A stretch of 64,000 nucleotides of DNA from positions 1-64,000 of the forward strand of contig JBCCWS010000027.1 in the NCBI GenBank assembly GCA_039193195.1, read 5' to 3'. The stretch is from Pseudomonadota bacterium. GTDB taxonomy: Bacteria > Pseudomonadota > Gammaproteobacteria > Steroidobacterales > JBCBZW01. Below, piece after piece: positions 8,470 through 17,626 of this stretch. The notes under the pieces were generated by a model. It saw nothing but the letters and a program-made list of their open reading frames with translations. It was not told where the DNA came from and searched no databases. How positions within the stretch are numbered: the stretch's first letter is position 1; every line of letters starts with the position of its first letter. The position numbers were made by a program, and so were the translations under genes.

Positions 8470-9822
8470 CTAGAACCGTAACGTCACCCGGGCACCGCCG
8501 AAGTCCGCCGCTTTGCCGATGTCCACGGCGCCGCCGTGCGCCAACATGACCTGGCGGGTGAGCGCGAGACCCACACCCGTACCCTGGGCGCGGGTGGTGT
8601 AGTAAGGCACGAACACTCGCTCCCGCAAATCCTCAGGCACACCAGGGCCGTTGTCCGCCACCTCGATGTTGACCCGCCCCTCACGGCTCAAGGACGCACT
8701 GAGTCGTATCTTCGCTTCAGGCGTCTCGCCGAGAGCATCCAGCGCGTTGCGCACGAGGTTGATCAGCACCTGCTCGAGCTGAGCCCGGTCCGCTTGCACG
8801 CGAACCCCTGCCGACGGTGCCCTCAAGGTGAGCGACGCCTTGGCCTGGGCAAGCTCCTCCTCGAGGAGCGCCGCGATATCGGCGAACATTGCTCGCAGCT
8901 CCACCGCTGCCCTGACCGGTGCCGGCAAACGGGTGAACTGACGATAACCCTGCACGAATCCCATCAACGACTCCGCCCGCCGCGCCACCGTATCCACAGC
9001 ATCGCGTGCCCGAGTGAGATCCTCCTCTTCCTCGGTGCCCGCGGCCAACAGCGCTTGGGCGGTCCCGGCCAGGGAGGCCACGGGGGTGAGGGAGTTCATG
9101 ATCTCGTGGGCGAGCACCTGCCCCATCTGCTGCCACGCTTCGAGTTCGCTGGCGGCCAAGGCGTCGCTGATGTTCTGCAGCGTGACAAGGCGCTGACCCA
9201 CCTGCCCGACCACGATCTCCGTGAGCGACAGGGTCATGCGCTGGGTCACGCCATCGGCCAGCGTGAGGCGCACGACGCCGCTCTCCCCGGGGTGCTGATC
9301 TCGAACGGCAACGGCCAACTCGGCACCGAACGCGTTCAGGTCGTCCACCGTTGTCACCGAGTGGGCGGCGAACAAGCGTCGCGCCGCATGGTTGTGCAAC
9401 ACCACCTTGTGGGCCCCGATGACGCTGAACATGGGCACGGGCACATGCTCGACGATGGCCTGCAGGCGCAGCCGGTCCTCCTCCCCCGCATGGCGCAACT
9501 GCTGCAAGCCGGTGACCACCTCACGCATGCTGTGCCCCAACTCCGCGAAGCGAGCGCCGCGCAGGGAAGGATCGATGCGATGGCTGAAGTCGCCGTGGCG
9601 AATGCTGTCGAAGAACCGCGCGACCTCACGGTTGGTCCGCTGCACGAACACCACGAACTCGGTGACCAGGGCGATGCACAGGAGCCCCAGCACCAGTGGC
9701 GTGATGACGAAGGGCGTGCGAAACACCACCCACGAGAGCGCCAGCATGACCAGCAGCAGCAGCACGGCGCGCAGGGTCGCCTGCACGGCGAAGTGGCGAC
9801 GAAGGCTCATTGTTCCGGCCAT
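8470..9822 (-). CDS. NtrY-type sensor histidine kinase
   Basis: This membrane sensor kinase should phosphorylate the sigma-54 response regulator encoded just upstream. Two transmembrane helices lie at about residues 18-35 and 38-62. A HAMP-like linker and a PAS-like region follow, then the H-box 'GQVLAHEIMNSLTPVASL' (histidine near residue 239), the N-box NLVRNALDAL, and G-boxes DNGPGVPEDL and GTGVGLALTRQ. GTG and ATG codons are adjacent; I chose the ATG. The gene begins 15 bp after the regulator stop, so the two are co-transcribed. A second, diverged copy of its last 120 or so bases lies at 3331-3457. Confidence 0.92.
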   Translation of the reverse strand: MAGTMSLRRHFAVQATLRAVLLLLVMLALSWVVFRTPFVITPLVLGLLCIALVTEFVVFVQRTNREVARFFDSIRHGDFSHRIDPSLRGARFAELGHSMREVVTGLQQLRHAGEEDRLRLQAIVEHVPVPMFSVIGAHKVVLHNHAARRLFAAHSVTTVDDLNAFGAELAVAVRDQHPGESGVVRLTLADGVTQRMTLSLTEIVVGQVGQRLVTLQNISDALAASELEAWQQMGQVLAHEIMNSLTPVASLAGTAQALLAAGTEEEEDLTRARDAVDTVARRAESLMGFVQGYRQFTRLPAPVRAAVELRAMFADIAALLEEELAQAKASLTLRAPSAGVRVQADRAQLEQVLINLVRNALDALGETPEAKIRLSASLSREGRVNIEVADNGPGVPEDLRERVFVPYYTTRAQGTGVGLALTRQVMLAHGGAVDIGKAADFGGARVTLRF

Positions 9823-9837
9823 CACCTGACGCCTAGG

Positions 9838-11244
9838 CTAGAGGCTATGCTTTTCCATGCGCCGATAGAGCGCCGCCCGCGTTAGCCCCAGCTCCTTGGC
9901 GGCGCGGGAGATGTTGAAACCGTGCTTGTTGAGCGCTGCCGACACCGCCCGCCGTTCCAACGCGTCGAGATTGAGCTCCTGGTCCAGGGGAGTGCTTCCC
10001 GAGGACGCGGCGGCGGTGGCGACAGCACGCGCGGTGGCCGGCAGGGCGAAGTCCTCCAAGCGGTACGATGCGCCCCCGGCCATGATCACCGCGCGTTCCA
10101 CGGCATGGCGCAGGGCGCGCACGTTACCGGGCCAGGGGTGGGTCGCCAGGGCATCGAGGACGGACTCGTCCACCTCGCGCGAGGGCTTCTCGTAGCGCTC
10201 CTCGTAGTACGGCAGGTAGTGCCGCACCAGGGCAGGTACATCCTCCGGTCGCTCGCGAAGCGGCGGCAGCACGATTTCGATCGTGTTCAGGCGAAACAAC
10301 AGATCTTGGCGAAACGTCTGCGGATCCGCGAGCTGCTCCGGGGGCAGATTGGTGGCGGCGATCAGGCGTACGTCAAAGGGTTCACTAGCCGTCGCCCCGA
10401 CCGGGGTCACGCGCCGCTGCTCGAGGGCGCCCAACAACTTTGCCTGGCTGGCCAGGGGTACGTTGCCAATCTCATCGAGAAAGAGCGTGCCGCCGGATGC
10501 GCTCAAGAGGCGCCCCGTACGGTCGCTCCGGGCATCCGTGAAGGCGCCGCGCTTGTGACCGAAGAGTTCGCTCTCGAACAAGGTGTCCGGGACCGCGCCG
10601 AGGTCGACGGCGACGAAGGGGCCATCCACCCGTCGCGAGGCCTGGTGCACGGCACGGGCGACGAGGTCCTTGCCCGTGCCGTTCTCGCCGAGGACCAGCA
10701 CGTTGGCGTCCACCGGCGCGGCGAGCGCCACCAGCTCCAGCACGCGTCGCATGGCCATCGAGTCACCGATGATCTTAGGTGCGTCGACGGCGGGCGACTC
10801 GGGAGCGTTGCGCCCGGCAGCCGAACCGCCGGCCCTGGCGCGGGTCCTGGCGAGGGTCACGCCCGCCTCGACGGTGGCGAGCAGTTGGGCGTTCTGCCAC
10901 GGCTTGGTGACAAAGTCGCAGGCACCGCACTTCATCGCGTCCACCGCCGTGCCCAGGTCGCCGTGGGCGGTGACCATGATCGCCACCTCATCGGGGTCGT
11001 GCTTCAGCAAGCGGGCCAACCAATGCAGGCCCTGCTCGCCCGTGGTCTGCCCGGGACCGAAGTTCATGTCGAGCAGGAGCACGCGGGGCAAGGCGCCACG
11101 CGGACCGATGGCCTTCGGGTGGCTGATCGCCCGCACGTGGCCGTAGGCCTGAGCGAGGAGCAGGCGCCCTGCCGTGAGCACATCCTCGTCGTCGTCCACC
11201 AGGATGATCTCGACGTCGTCGCGGGGTTGCTGCTGACTGACCAT
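9838..11244 (-). CDS. NtrC-family sigma-54-dependent response regulator
   Basis: This is a response regulator that activates sigma-54 promoters. It has an N-terminal receiver domain with phospho-acceptor Asp near residue 59 (RVLLLDMNFG). The AAA+ domain has GENGTGKD (Walker A) and LFLDEIGNVPL (Walker B). The C-terminal Fis-type helix-turn-helix reads 'NISRAAKELGLTRAALYR'. The sigma-54 contact loop is GAFTDA rather than the usual GAFTGA, a variant also seen in some relatives. I chose MVSQQQ as start; the longer frame adds 15 unlikely residues. The kinase gene follows directly. The divergent efflux operon has a -24/-12 promoter, so this protein most likely controls it. Confidence 0.93.
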   Translation of the reverse strand: MVSQQQPRDDVEIILVDDDEDVLTAGRLLLAQAYGHVRAISHPKAIGPRGALPRVLLLDMNFGPGQTTGEQGLHWLARLLKHDPDEVAIMVTAHGDLGTAVDAMKCGACDFVTKPWQNAQLLATVEAGVTLARTRARAGGSAAGRNAPESPAVDAPKIIGDSMAMRRVLELVALAAPVDANVLVLGENGTGKDLVARAVHQASRRVDGPFVAVDLGAVPDTLFESELFGHKRGAFTDARSDRTGRLLSASGGTLFLDEIGNVPLASQAKLLGALEQRRVTPVGATASEPFDVRLIAATNLPPEQLADPQTFRQDLLFRLNTIEIVLPPLRERPEDVPALVRHYLPYYEERYEKPSREVDESVLDALATHPWPGNVRALRHAVERAVIMAGGASYRLEDFALPATARAVATAAASSGSTPLDQELNLDALERRAVSAALNKHGFNISRAAKELGLTRAALYRRMEKHSL

Positions 11245-11252
11245 GGCAAAAG

Positions 11253-11268
11253 TGTCCGAATCCGAACA
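11253..11268. promoter_or_regulatory. Possible upstream activator site
   Basis: TGTCCGAATCCGAACA is an imperfect dyad (6 of 8 positions per half). It lies about 90 bp upstream of the sigma-54 promoter, a plausible distance for an NtrC-type enhancer site. It is also close to the regulator's own start codon. There is no direct evidence for binding. Confidence 0.3.
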
Positions 11269-11342
11269 GTACGCTGTCCAGTATCGCACAGGCGCGCAGC
11301 GGGCATCAGCGTAAGCCCCTGAACGGATGAGCTTTTCAAATC

Positions 11343-11358
11343 TGGCACAGCGTTTGCT
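11343..11358 (+). promoter_or_regulatory. Sigma-54 (-24/-12) promoter of the efflux operon
   Basis: TGGCACAGCGTTTGCT matches the consensus TGGCAC-N5-TTGCW exactly, with 12 bp between the GG and GC elements. Transcription would start near 11369, which favours the downstream start codon at 11431 for the first gene of the operon. Confidence 0.85.
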
Positions 11359-11430
11359 CTAGCTGATCGTATGAACGACGCCAACTTGCATGCTGTGCCG
11401 ACCCGTCTCGCGCCCCGCAGCGGCGCCACC

Positions 11431-12690
11431 ATGGACCGCCCCGTCACCCGCGATCGGCGAGGCTGGTGGTTCATCGGCGCCGCCGCCGTGATCACCCTCG
11501 GCTTGGGCCTCACCCTCGCCCGCGGCTGGCTCGCCGACGGCGGGCGCAGCCTCCAAGTCGGCCACGAGCAGGTGAGCATCGCCACGGTGACCCGCGGCAT
11601 GTTCGAGGACTTCATCCCCGTGCGCGGCCGGGTGGTACCGCGCAGCACCGTCTTCCTCGACGCCGTGGAAGGCGGTCGCGTCGAGGCCGTGCTGGTGGAG
11701 GACGGCGCGACGGTCGAGGCCGGCCAGGTGCTCGTGCGCCTCAGCAACGCCCAGCTGCAGCTCGATGTGATCGCCCGCGAAGCCGAAGTCACCCAGCAAC
11801 TGAACAACCTCGATACCCTGCGCTTGCAGCTGGCACAGAACCGCCTCGCCCACCGGCGTACGCTGATCGATGTGGACTACCAGATCCGTCGCCTGTCGCG
11901 CCTGGCGCAGGACGGTGAACGCATGATCAGCGACGGCTACGTCAGCCAGCGCGAGTTCGACGACTCCCGCGACGAACTCGCCTACCAGCGCGCCCTGCGC
12001 GAGGTGACCCTAGAGGCGCAGGCGACGGATGAGAGTCTGCAGGAAGCCCAGCTACGCCAACTCACCGCCGCGGCGGAACAGCTGCGCGCCAACCTGCGCT
12101 TGGCGCGGGAGAACCTAGCGAATCTGGAAGTTCGCGCCCCCGTCGCCGGCCAGCTCACCGCCTTCGACGTGGAGGTGGGGCAGTCCCTCGCCCGCGGCGA
12201 GCGCATCGGCCACATCGACGACCCCGATCGCTACAAGCTCTCCGCCCTCATCGATGAGTTCTACCTGCCGCGCGTCGACATCGCCTTGCCGGCGAGCGCG
12301 GAGGTGGACGGCAAGCCCATCGACCTGCGCATCACCAAGATCTACCCGCAGGTCACCAACGGCCAGTTCGAGGTGGACCTCAGCCTCACGGCCGACACGC
12401 CGCCGCAGGTGCGCCGCGGACAGACCCTGCAGACGCGCCTGCAGCTCGGCGACCCGAGCCAGGCCCTGCTGATCCCCAACGGCACCTATTACCAGGATAC
12501 GGGCGGCAACTGGGTCTTCGTGATCACCGCCGACGGTACCACCGCTGCGCGCCGCGCCGTACGCCTCGGACGACGCAACGCCCAACACATCGAAGTGCTC
12601 GACGGCCTACAGCCCGGCGAGCGTGTCATCGTGAGCCCCTACACGGGTTTTCTCGCCATGGATCGCCTCGTGCTCGCTGCCAATCGCTGA
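11431..12690 (+). CDS. Membrane fusion protein (HlyD/MacA-type) of an ABC efflux system
   Basis: This periplasmic adaptor links an inner-membrane ABC pump to an outer-membrane channel. It has a single N-terminal membrane anchor (WWFIGAAAVITLGLGLTLA). A biotinyl-lipoyl-like half follows (GGRVEAVLVEDGATVEAG), then a long coiled-coil hairpin (roughly residues 105-220), the second lipoyl half (NLEVRAPVAGQLTAF), and beta-barrel domains. I chose the ATG at 11431 because the predicted transcription start lies near 11369, at the upstream ATG (11371). It is the first gene of an operon with the ATPase and permease that follow. Confidence 0.88.
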   Translation: MDRPVTRDRRGWWFIGAAAVITLGLGLTLARGWLADGGRSLQVGHEQVSIATVTRGMFEDFIPVRGRVVPRSTVFLDAVEGGRVEAVLVEDGATVEAGQVLVRLSNAQLQLDVIAREAEVTQQLNNLDTLRLQLAQNRLAHRRTLIDVDYQIRRLSRLAQDGERMISDGYVSQREFDDSRDELAYQRALREVTLEAQATDESLQEAQLRQLTAAAEQLRANLRLARENLANLEVRAPVAGQLTAFDVEVGQSLARGERIGHIDDPDRYKLSALIDEFYLPRVDIALPASAEVDGKPIDLRITKIYPQVTNGQFEVDLSLTADTPPQVRRGQTLQTRLQLGDPSQALLIPNGTYYQDTGGNWVFVITADGTTAARRAVRLGRRNAQHIEVLDGLQPGERVIVSPYTGFLAMDRLVLAANR

Positions 12691-12726
12691 GCGCTGCTCC
12701 CCGCTTACCGGACAAGGAACACCCTG

Positions 12727-13437
12727 ATGAGCCAGCCCACCAACCAGAAGCCCCTTCTCGCCCTGCGCGATGTGACCCGCGTGTACCGCACGTCCGAGGT
12801 CGAGACCGCCGCCCTCGCCGGTATCGATCTAGAGATCGACCCAGGCGAGTTCGTCGCCATCATGGGCCCTTCCGGCTGCGGCAAATCCACCCTGCTCAAC
12901 ATCCTCGGCATGCTCGACTCGCCCACCCGCGGCGACTACGAGTTCCGGGGCGAGCACGTCGGCGCCTACGACGAGACCCGCCTCGCGCGCCTACGCAAGC
13001 GACATATCGGCATCATCTTCCAGGACTTTCACCTAATCGATGAGCTAAGCGTACGCGAGAACATCGAGCTGGCCCTGCTCTACCAGAACGTCAGCACCAG
13101 AGAACGGCAATCCCGTGCCGATGAGGTGATGGACCAGGTGGGTATCGGTCACCGCGCCAATCACCGTCCGGCCCAGCTCTCCGGCGGTCAACGCCAGCGC
13201 GTCGCCGTGGCCCGCGCACTCATCGTGGCACCGGACTTGATCCTCGCCGACGAGCCCACGGGCAATCTGGATAGCGCCCACGGCGAGGAAGTCATGGGCA
13301 TGCTCCGGGGCCTCAACGAGCAGGGGGCGACCATCGTCATGGTCACCCACTCGCCGTCTCACGCCGATTGGGCTAAGCGAACCGTCAACCTGTTGGATGG
13401 ACGGGTCATCGCCCACGACATCCGCCAAGCGATCTGA
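12727..13437 (+). CDS. ABC transporter ATP-binding protein (MacB/LolD type)
   Basis: This is the ATPase that drives the neighbouring permease. It shows Walker [10 protein letters not shown] (residues 47-55), signature [15 protein letters not shown], Walker [14 protein letters not shown] and the switch-region TMVTHS-like sequence (TIVMVTHS). At 236 residues it is a stand-alone nucleotide-binding subunit of the LolD/MacB class, not fused to a membrane part. It begins 36 bp after the fusion-protein stop and has an AAGGAA ribosome site. Confidence 0.95.
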   Translation: MSQPTNQKPLLALRDVTRVYRTSEVETAALAGIDLEIDPGEFVAIMGPSGCGKSTLLNILGMLDSPTRGDYEFRGEHVGAYDETRLARLRKRHIGIIFQDFHLIDELSVRENIELALLYQNVSTRERQSRADEVMDQVGIGHRANHRPAQLSGGQRQRVAVARALIVAPDLILADEPTGNLDSAHGEEVMGMLRGLNEQGATIVMVTHSPSHADWAKRTVNLLDGRVIAHDIRQAI

Positions 13438-13450
13438 GGAGGCATCCGCC

Positions 13451-15910
13451 ATGCTTCGTAACTACCTCCTGACGGCCCTGCGCAACCACCTGCGCCAGGG
13501 CGGCTATACCCTCATCTCCCTCGCCGGCCTGATCCTCGGCCTCGCCGTCTCCACCCTGGCGTTCATCTACGTTTGGCAGGAAACGCACTACGACCGCCAG
13601 ATCCCGGACGCGCAGCGCCTGTACATCGGCGAGACCTTGCTCGCGGCGCCCGGACGGGCCTCACAGCTCGTGCTCACCACCCAGGGCCCGCTGGCAGATG
13701 AAGCGGTCTCCGAGGTCGCCGGTGTCGAGGCGAGCACGCGCGCCTGGATCGGCTGGTACACAATTTCCATAGACGATCGGCTGGAGTTCAACCATCAGCT
13801 CGGTGCCGTCGACGCCAACTTCCCGCGCATGCTCGGCCTTAAGATACTCGAGGGCAATGCCGACGCCTTGGACGACCTCAGCGCAACCTTGCTGTCACGT
13901 TCGATGGCCCAGCGCCTCTTCGGCGAGGGTCCCTACCTCGGCCAAACGGTCACCTTCGGTGGGCAGAACGATCTGCAGGTGATGGGCGTGTACGAGGACA
14001 TGCCGTCCACCAGTCATCTCGAGCTGCACATCCTGACCGCCTTGGAGGCGAAGCTGGTGACGGACCGCGGCGTCACTCCCAAAGCCGACTGGACCCTCCC
14101 GTCGGTCTTCTCCTACTTCAGGCTCGCGGCGGGCACCGACCCTGCGGCTGCCGGTGAGGCACTGCAAGCCATCGCCCGTCGCAACACGCAAGCCCCCGAT
14201 GGTGTCGCCGTCGAGCGCTACCTGTCGTTCTTCCTCGAACCCGTGACCGCCTTGCACCTGAACGGGAAGGACTACGCCCAGGTGCCGAAGCCGCGCACGG
14301 GCAACGCCACAGCGCTGGTCATCGCCACCACCATCGCACTCCTCGTGCTGGTAGTGGCGTGCATCAACACCGTCAACATCGCCACCGCCCGCAGCGCCGA
14401 TCGAGCCCACGAGGTGGCCATGCGCAAGGTGGTCGGCGCCACCCGCGAGCAGCTGGTGATCCAGTTCCTCGGCGAATCGGCCCTGCTCACCCTGCTAGCC
14501 ACGCTTTTGGCGCTCATGTTGGCAGAAATCAGCGCGGGCCCCGCTGGCGACTTCGTCGGGCAAGCCCTCTCGCTCAGCGTGCTGCTGCAGCCCGCCGCGC
14601 TGGTGAGTTTCGCCGCCCTACTGCTGCTAGTCGTGCTGCTCTCCGGCCTCTACCCAGCGTTCGTGCTAGCCAACTACAAGCCTGCCAAGATCTTCCACCC
14701 GGGCGGCGTAGGCAGCCGAGGTCAGGGCTTGCGCACCGTGCTCGTGGTGTTCCAGTTCGCCACCTCGATCGCCCTCATGGTGATGGCCGGCACGATCTGG
14801 CAGCAGGTGCGCTACCTCGAATCCGCCGACCTGGGCTTCGACCGCGGCGGCGTCGTGCTCCTGAACGGCGTGCGCCGCAGCCCCGCTGGCACCATCGAGC
14901 TCACCCGCAAGCTCGACCAGGCGATCGAAGGACAGCCCGGCATCGAATTCGTGAGTGGCACCCATTCCTCGCCCTCGTGGGACTACACAGACGACGGTCG
15001 CGTACATCGCAGCGACCGACCGGCGGACACGGCCGTCACCGTCGACCGCCTTGCCGTGGACACGGACTTCTTCAGCGTCCTGCGCGTGCAGCCCCTCGCC
15101 GGGCGTGTGTTCAGCGAAGACTTCGGCCCCGACCGCGCCCAATGGGATCTGGAGAGCCGGGGCGAGGTAGAGCTGCCGCTCGTGCTGAACGTCTCGGCGG
15201 CAAGCTCCCTCGGCTACGGCGTCCCGAGCGAGGCGGTCGGCGTGGCCATGCGCCTGGACCTCGCACCGGGGGATACACGCAACGGCCGCGTCGTCGGCAT
15301 CGTGCCCGACTTCCACTTCAAGTCGTTGAAGAGCCGCATCAATCCGATGGTGTTCTTCCCGGACCCGACGCGCTTCAACACCCTGCTGGTGCGCTTCGAC
15401 CCGCGCCAGCGCGCCCAGGCGCTCGCGTCAATCGAGGAAGGGTGGACGGCGGTGTTGCCCTCGCAGGCCATCTCCCAGGAGTTCCTGGATCGACAGCTGG
15501 TCGCGCAGTACGTGACCGAGCAACGCCAGTTCACGGTGCTCGCCACCCTCGCGGCCATCGCCATCTTCATCGCCGTGCTCGGTCTGGTTGGCCTCCTGGC
15601 CCACGCCATCGCGGCGCGACGCCATGAGATCTCCCTGCGCAAGGTGATGGGGGCGGAGGTCGTCGATCTGCTGCGCCTGTTCCTGTGGCAGTTCTCCCGT
15701 CCGGTGCTGGTGGCGTCGCTGATCGCCTGGCCGATCGCATGGGTGCTGTCGCAACGCTGGTTGGACAGCTTTGCTTACCGGGTCGACTCGTCGCTCCTGC
15801 TGTTCGTGGCCTCGGGCGCGTTGGCGCTGGCGATCACCTGGGGCTTGACGGCGATCCAGGTAGTGCGTGTGTCGGGCACTCGGCCGGCGGAGGTGTTGCA
15901 GGCGGGGTAG
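13451..15910 (+). CDS. ABC transporter permease, FtsX/MacB family (two FtsX units)
   Basis: This is the inner-membrane permease of the tripartite system. The chosen ATG has GAGGAGG upstream and lies 13 bp after the ATPase stop; the longer open frame overlaps the ATPase and lacks a ribosome site. The protein has eight predicted transmembrane helices in two FtsX-like sets (near residues 20-40 and 285-415, then 440-460 and 690-815), each preceded by a large periplasmic MacB core domain. The motif AMRKVVGATREQLV and its repeat SLRKVMGAEVVDLL are the conserved FtsX cytoplasmic helices. The substrate cannot be read from sequence; peptides, lipids and antimicrobials are known for the class. Confidence 0.93.
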   Translation: MLRNYLLTALRNHLRQGGYTLISLAGLILGLAVSTLAFIYVWQETHYDRQIPDAQRLYIGETLLAAPGRASQLVLTTQGPLADEAVSEVAGVEASTRAWIGWYTISIDDRLEFNHQLGAVDANFPRMLGLKILEGNADALDDLSATLLSRSMAQRLFGEGPYLGQTVTFGGQNDLQVMGVYEDMPSTSHLELHILTALEAKLVTDRGVTPKADWTLPSVFSYFRLAAGTDPAAAGEALQAIARRNTQAPDGVAVERYLSFFLEPVTALHLNGKDYAQVPKPRTGNATALVIATTIALLVLVVACINTVNIATARSADRAHEVAMRKVVGATREQLVIQFLGESALLTLLATLLALMLAEISAGPAGDFVGQALSLSVLLQPAALVSFAALLLLVVLLSGLYPAFVLANYKPAKIFHPGGVGSRGQGLRTVLVVFQFATSIALMVMAGTIWQQVRYLESADLGFDRGGVVLLNGVRRSPAGTIELTRKLDQAIEGQPGIEFVSGTHSSPSWDYTDDGRVHRSDRPADTAVTVDRLAVDTDFFSVLRVQPLAGRVFSEDFGPDRAQWDLESRGEVELPLVLNVSAASSLGYGVPSEAVGVAMRLDLAPGDTRNGRVVGIVPDFHFKSLKSRINPMVFFPDPTRFNTLLVRFDPRQRAQALASIEEGWTAVLPSQAISQEFLDRQLVAQYVTEQRQFTVLATLAAIAIFIAVLGLVGLLAHAIAARRHEISLRKVMGAEVVDLLRLFLWQFSRPVLVASLIAWPIAWVLSQRWLDSFAYRVDSSLLLFVASGALALAITWGLTAIQVVRVSGTRPAEVLQAG

Positions 15911-15943
15911 CCCGCCGCGAAACGGACGGCGCCGTGGGCCCGG

Positions 15944-17374
15944 TCAGAGGTAGTCGGGTGGGGTGACGGTGTCGATCACCAGCACCCCATCGTATTCCTC
16001 CGACAGGGTGAGCGGCGTCTGCTCGCTGCCCCATTCCCACGTGGGGGTGGTCGTACGCAGCCAGGCGCCGCCTTCAGCGTCTGGGTCGGCACCCTCAATA
16101 TCGAGGAACAGGTACGCCAGGCGCCTACTGTGGAAGATCGCCTCGAGGCTGAAATTCAACGGCGCCAACACCTGCTGCACGCTGCGATCGTTGAAAGCGT
16201 GCTGACCGCGGTACATGTAGAAGCCCACGGTGTAGAGCTGCGGCTCGAGGAGGTCGTGAACGAAGACACCCATATTGGCATCGGGCAGAAACCCCGTGCC
16301 TTGGTGTCTAAGGTGCGCGTTATGCGCCCACGCGATGATCTTCTCCTGCGGGTAAATTTGGGTGGCGAGGGCGATGAGATTCTCGCCCATGCCCCGATCT
16401 CGCTCGCTCGCGCCGAAGGTATTGGTAAAGCGTTGCGCAAGCTGGCTTGCGAAGAACGGGGCCGTGCGCGTGTACTGGGCCGCGATGCGCACCTGTAATG
16501 GAGTGTACTCACCGTCGCCGACGATGATCGTCTCGTTGGCGAGGAGGTAGTCGCTGAGCGTGGTGTAGTCCACCTGCAGGCCCGGCACGGCGTCAGTCAG
16601 GCTCGTGATGGCGTTGCTGGAGGCGCTGGTCGCCGCTTGAGCTGCGCCGATGGCCGCGAAGAAGCGCTGTTCCAGCTCGAGCACTTCCTCGGCGTAGGCG
16701 GGCGACACCTTGGCCACCATACGCTCCAGTTCGGCAGGCCGTTGGTCGCTGTTCACCCCGCTGAACTGAACGTCGAAGCCCGTGATACGCAGGGGCGTCG
16801 CCGTGGACTGGGTGGACACCAGGTAGTCGAAGAGTTCGCGTAGCTCCGCCGTCTGCCAGACGCTGAACAGACAGCTGTTCATGGCGTCGCGCGCCAGGCC
16901 GCGTTCGAGAATGCCCTGGGCGTATTCGCAATCGAACAAGCCCCCTTCGAAGGCGAGGAGGTTGAAGCCGAGGGCTTCGTGTAGGTACTTGATCAAGCGC
17001 ACCTTCGCTTGGGAGAACTGCTTGACCCCGTGGCTACTCTCGCCGAGGGCAACCAGGCGCTTTGACTCGAGGACGTCGGCGAGGAAGTCAAGGTCCGAGA
17101 AGTCGTCGTCGACGGTCAGCGAGCGCACGGTCTTCGCGTTTGCCGCAAACCAGGCGGCAGCGTCGTCGTCCACGCGGGCCGCGTTGGCATCTGCCCCGGT
17201 TTGCAGCTGGGCGTCGCTCAACAACACGTCGGGTGTGGGCGGGGCGGAGTCTGGCGGTGGCCTGGCGACTTCGGGCGGTGCCGGTGCGGCACTGCCGCCG
17301 TCGCCTCCGCCGCACGCGCTGAGCGCGAGGGTGGATAAGCCCAGGAGCGCTAGGTACATACGCTGAGAAATCAT
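15944..17374 (-). CDS. Erythromycin esterase-family lipoprotein
   Basis: This protein belongs to the EreA/EreB-like superfamily. It shows the key motifs GESSHG, LLAFEGGLFDCEYA and AWAHNAHL, which hold the catalytic His and Glu residues in characterised esterases. The N-terminus is a lipoprotein signal (LGLSTLALSAC) followed by a Gly/Ala/Pro-rich linker, so it is probably tethered to the outer membrane and faces the periplasm. Most proteins of this superfamily are not macrolide esterases, so the substrate is unknown. I placed the start at MISQRMYL. The gene converges on the efflux operon, with 33 bp between the stops. Confidence 0.85.
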   Translation of the reverse strand: MISQRMYLALLGLSTLALSACGGGDGGSAAPAPPEVARPPPDSAPPTPDVLLSDAQLQTGADANAARVDDDAAAWFAANAKTVRSLTVDDDFSDLDFLADVLESKRLVALGESSHGVKQFSQAKVRLIKYLHEALGFNLLAFEGGLFDCEYAQGILERGLARDAMNSCLFSVWQTAELRELFDYLVSTQSTATPLRITGFDVQFSGVNSDQRPAELERMVAKVSPAYAEEVLELEQRFFAAIGAAQAATSASSNAITSLTDAVPGLQVDYTTLSDYLLANETIIVGDGEYTPLQVRIAAQYTRTAPFFASQLAQRFTNTFGASERDRGMGENLIALATQIYPQEKIIAWAHNAHLRHQGTGFLPDANMGVFVHDLLEPQLYTVGFYMYRGQHAFNDRSVQQVLAPLNFSLEAIFHSRRLAYLFLDIEGADPDAEGGAWLRTTTPTWEWGSEQTPLTLSEEYDGVLVIDTVTPPDYL

Positions 17375-17626
17375 CGTCAGTTGACTCGCAGCCAAGGAAC
17401 TTGCTTCGAGTGTAAAGGACACCCTCGCTGCCTCACCAGGCCCGTAACCTACTACTCGCCGCGGGAAGATGCGATTACCGCTGACTATGGCAACTGCGAC
17501 TACACTCCCGACTGGGGAAATCGAGCGAGGTTAGTGTTGCGCCGCGCAGAACTCTGCCCGCCGGATGTAACGACCGGTCCCTGCAGCTAGGTTCAGGGCC
17601 AAGACAGGATGTCCAGGAGGTCACCC

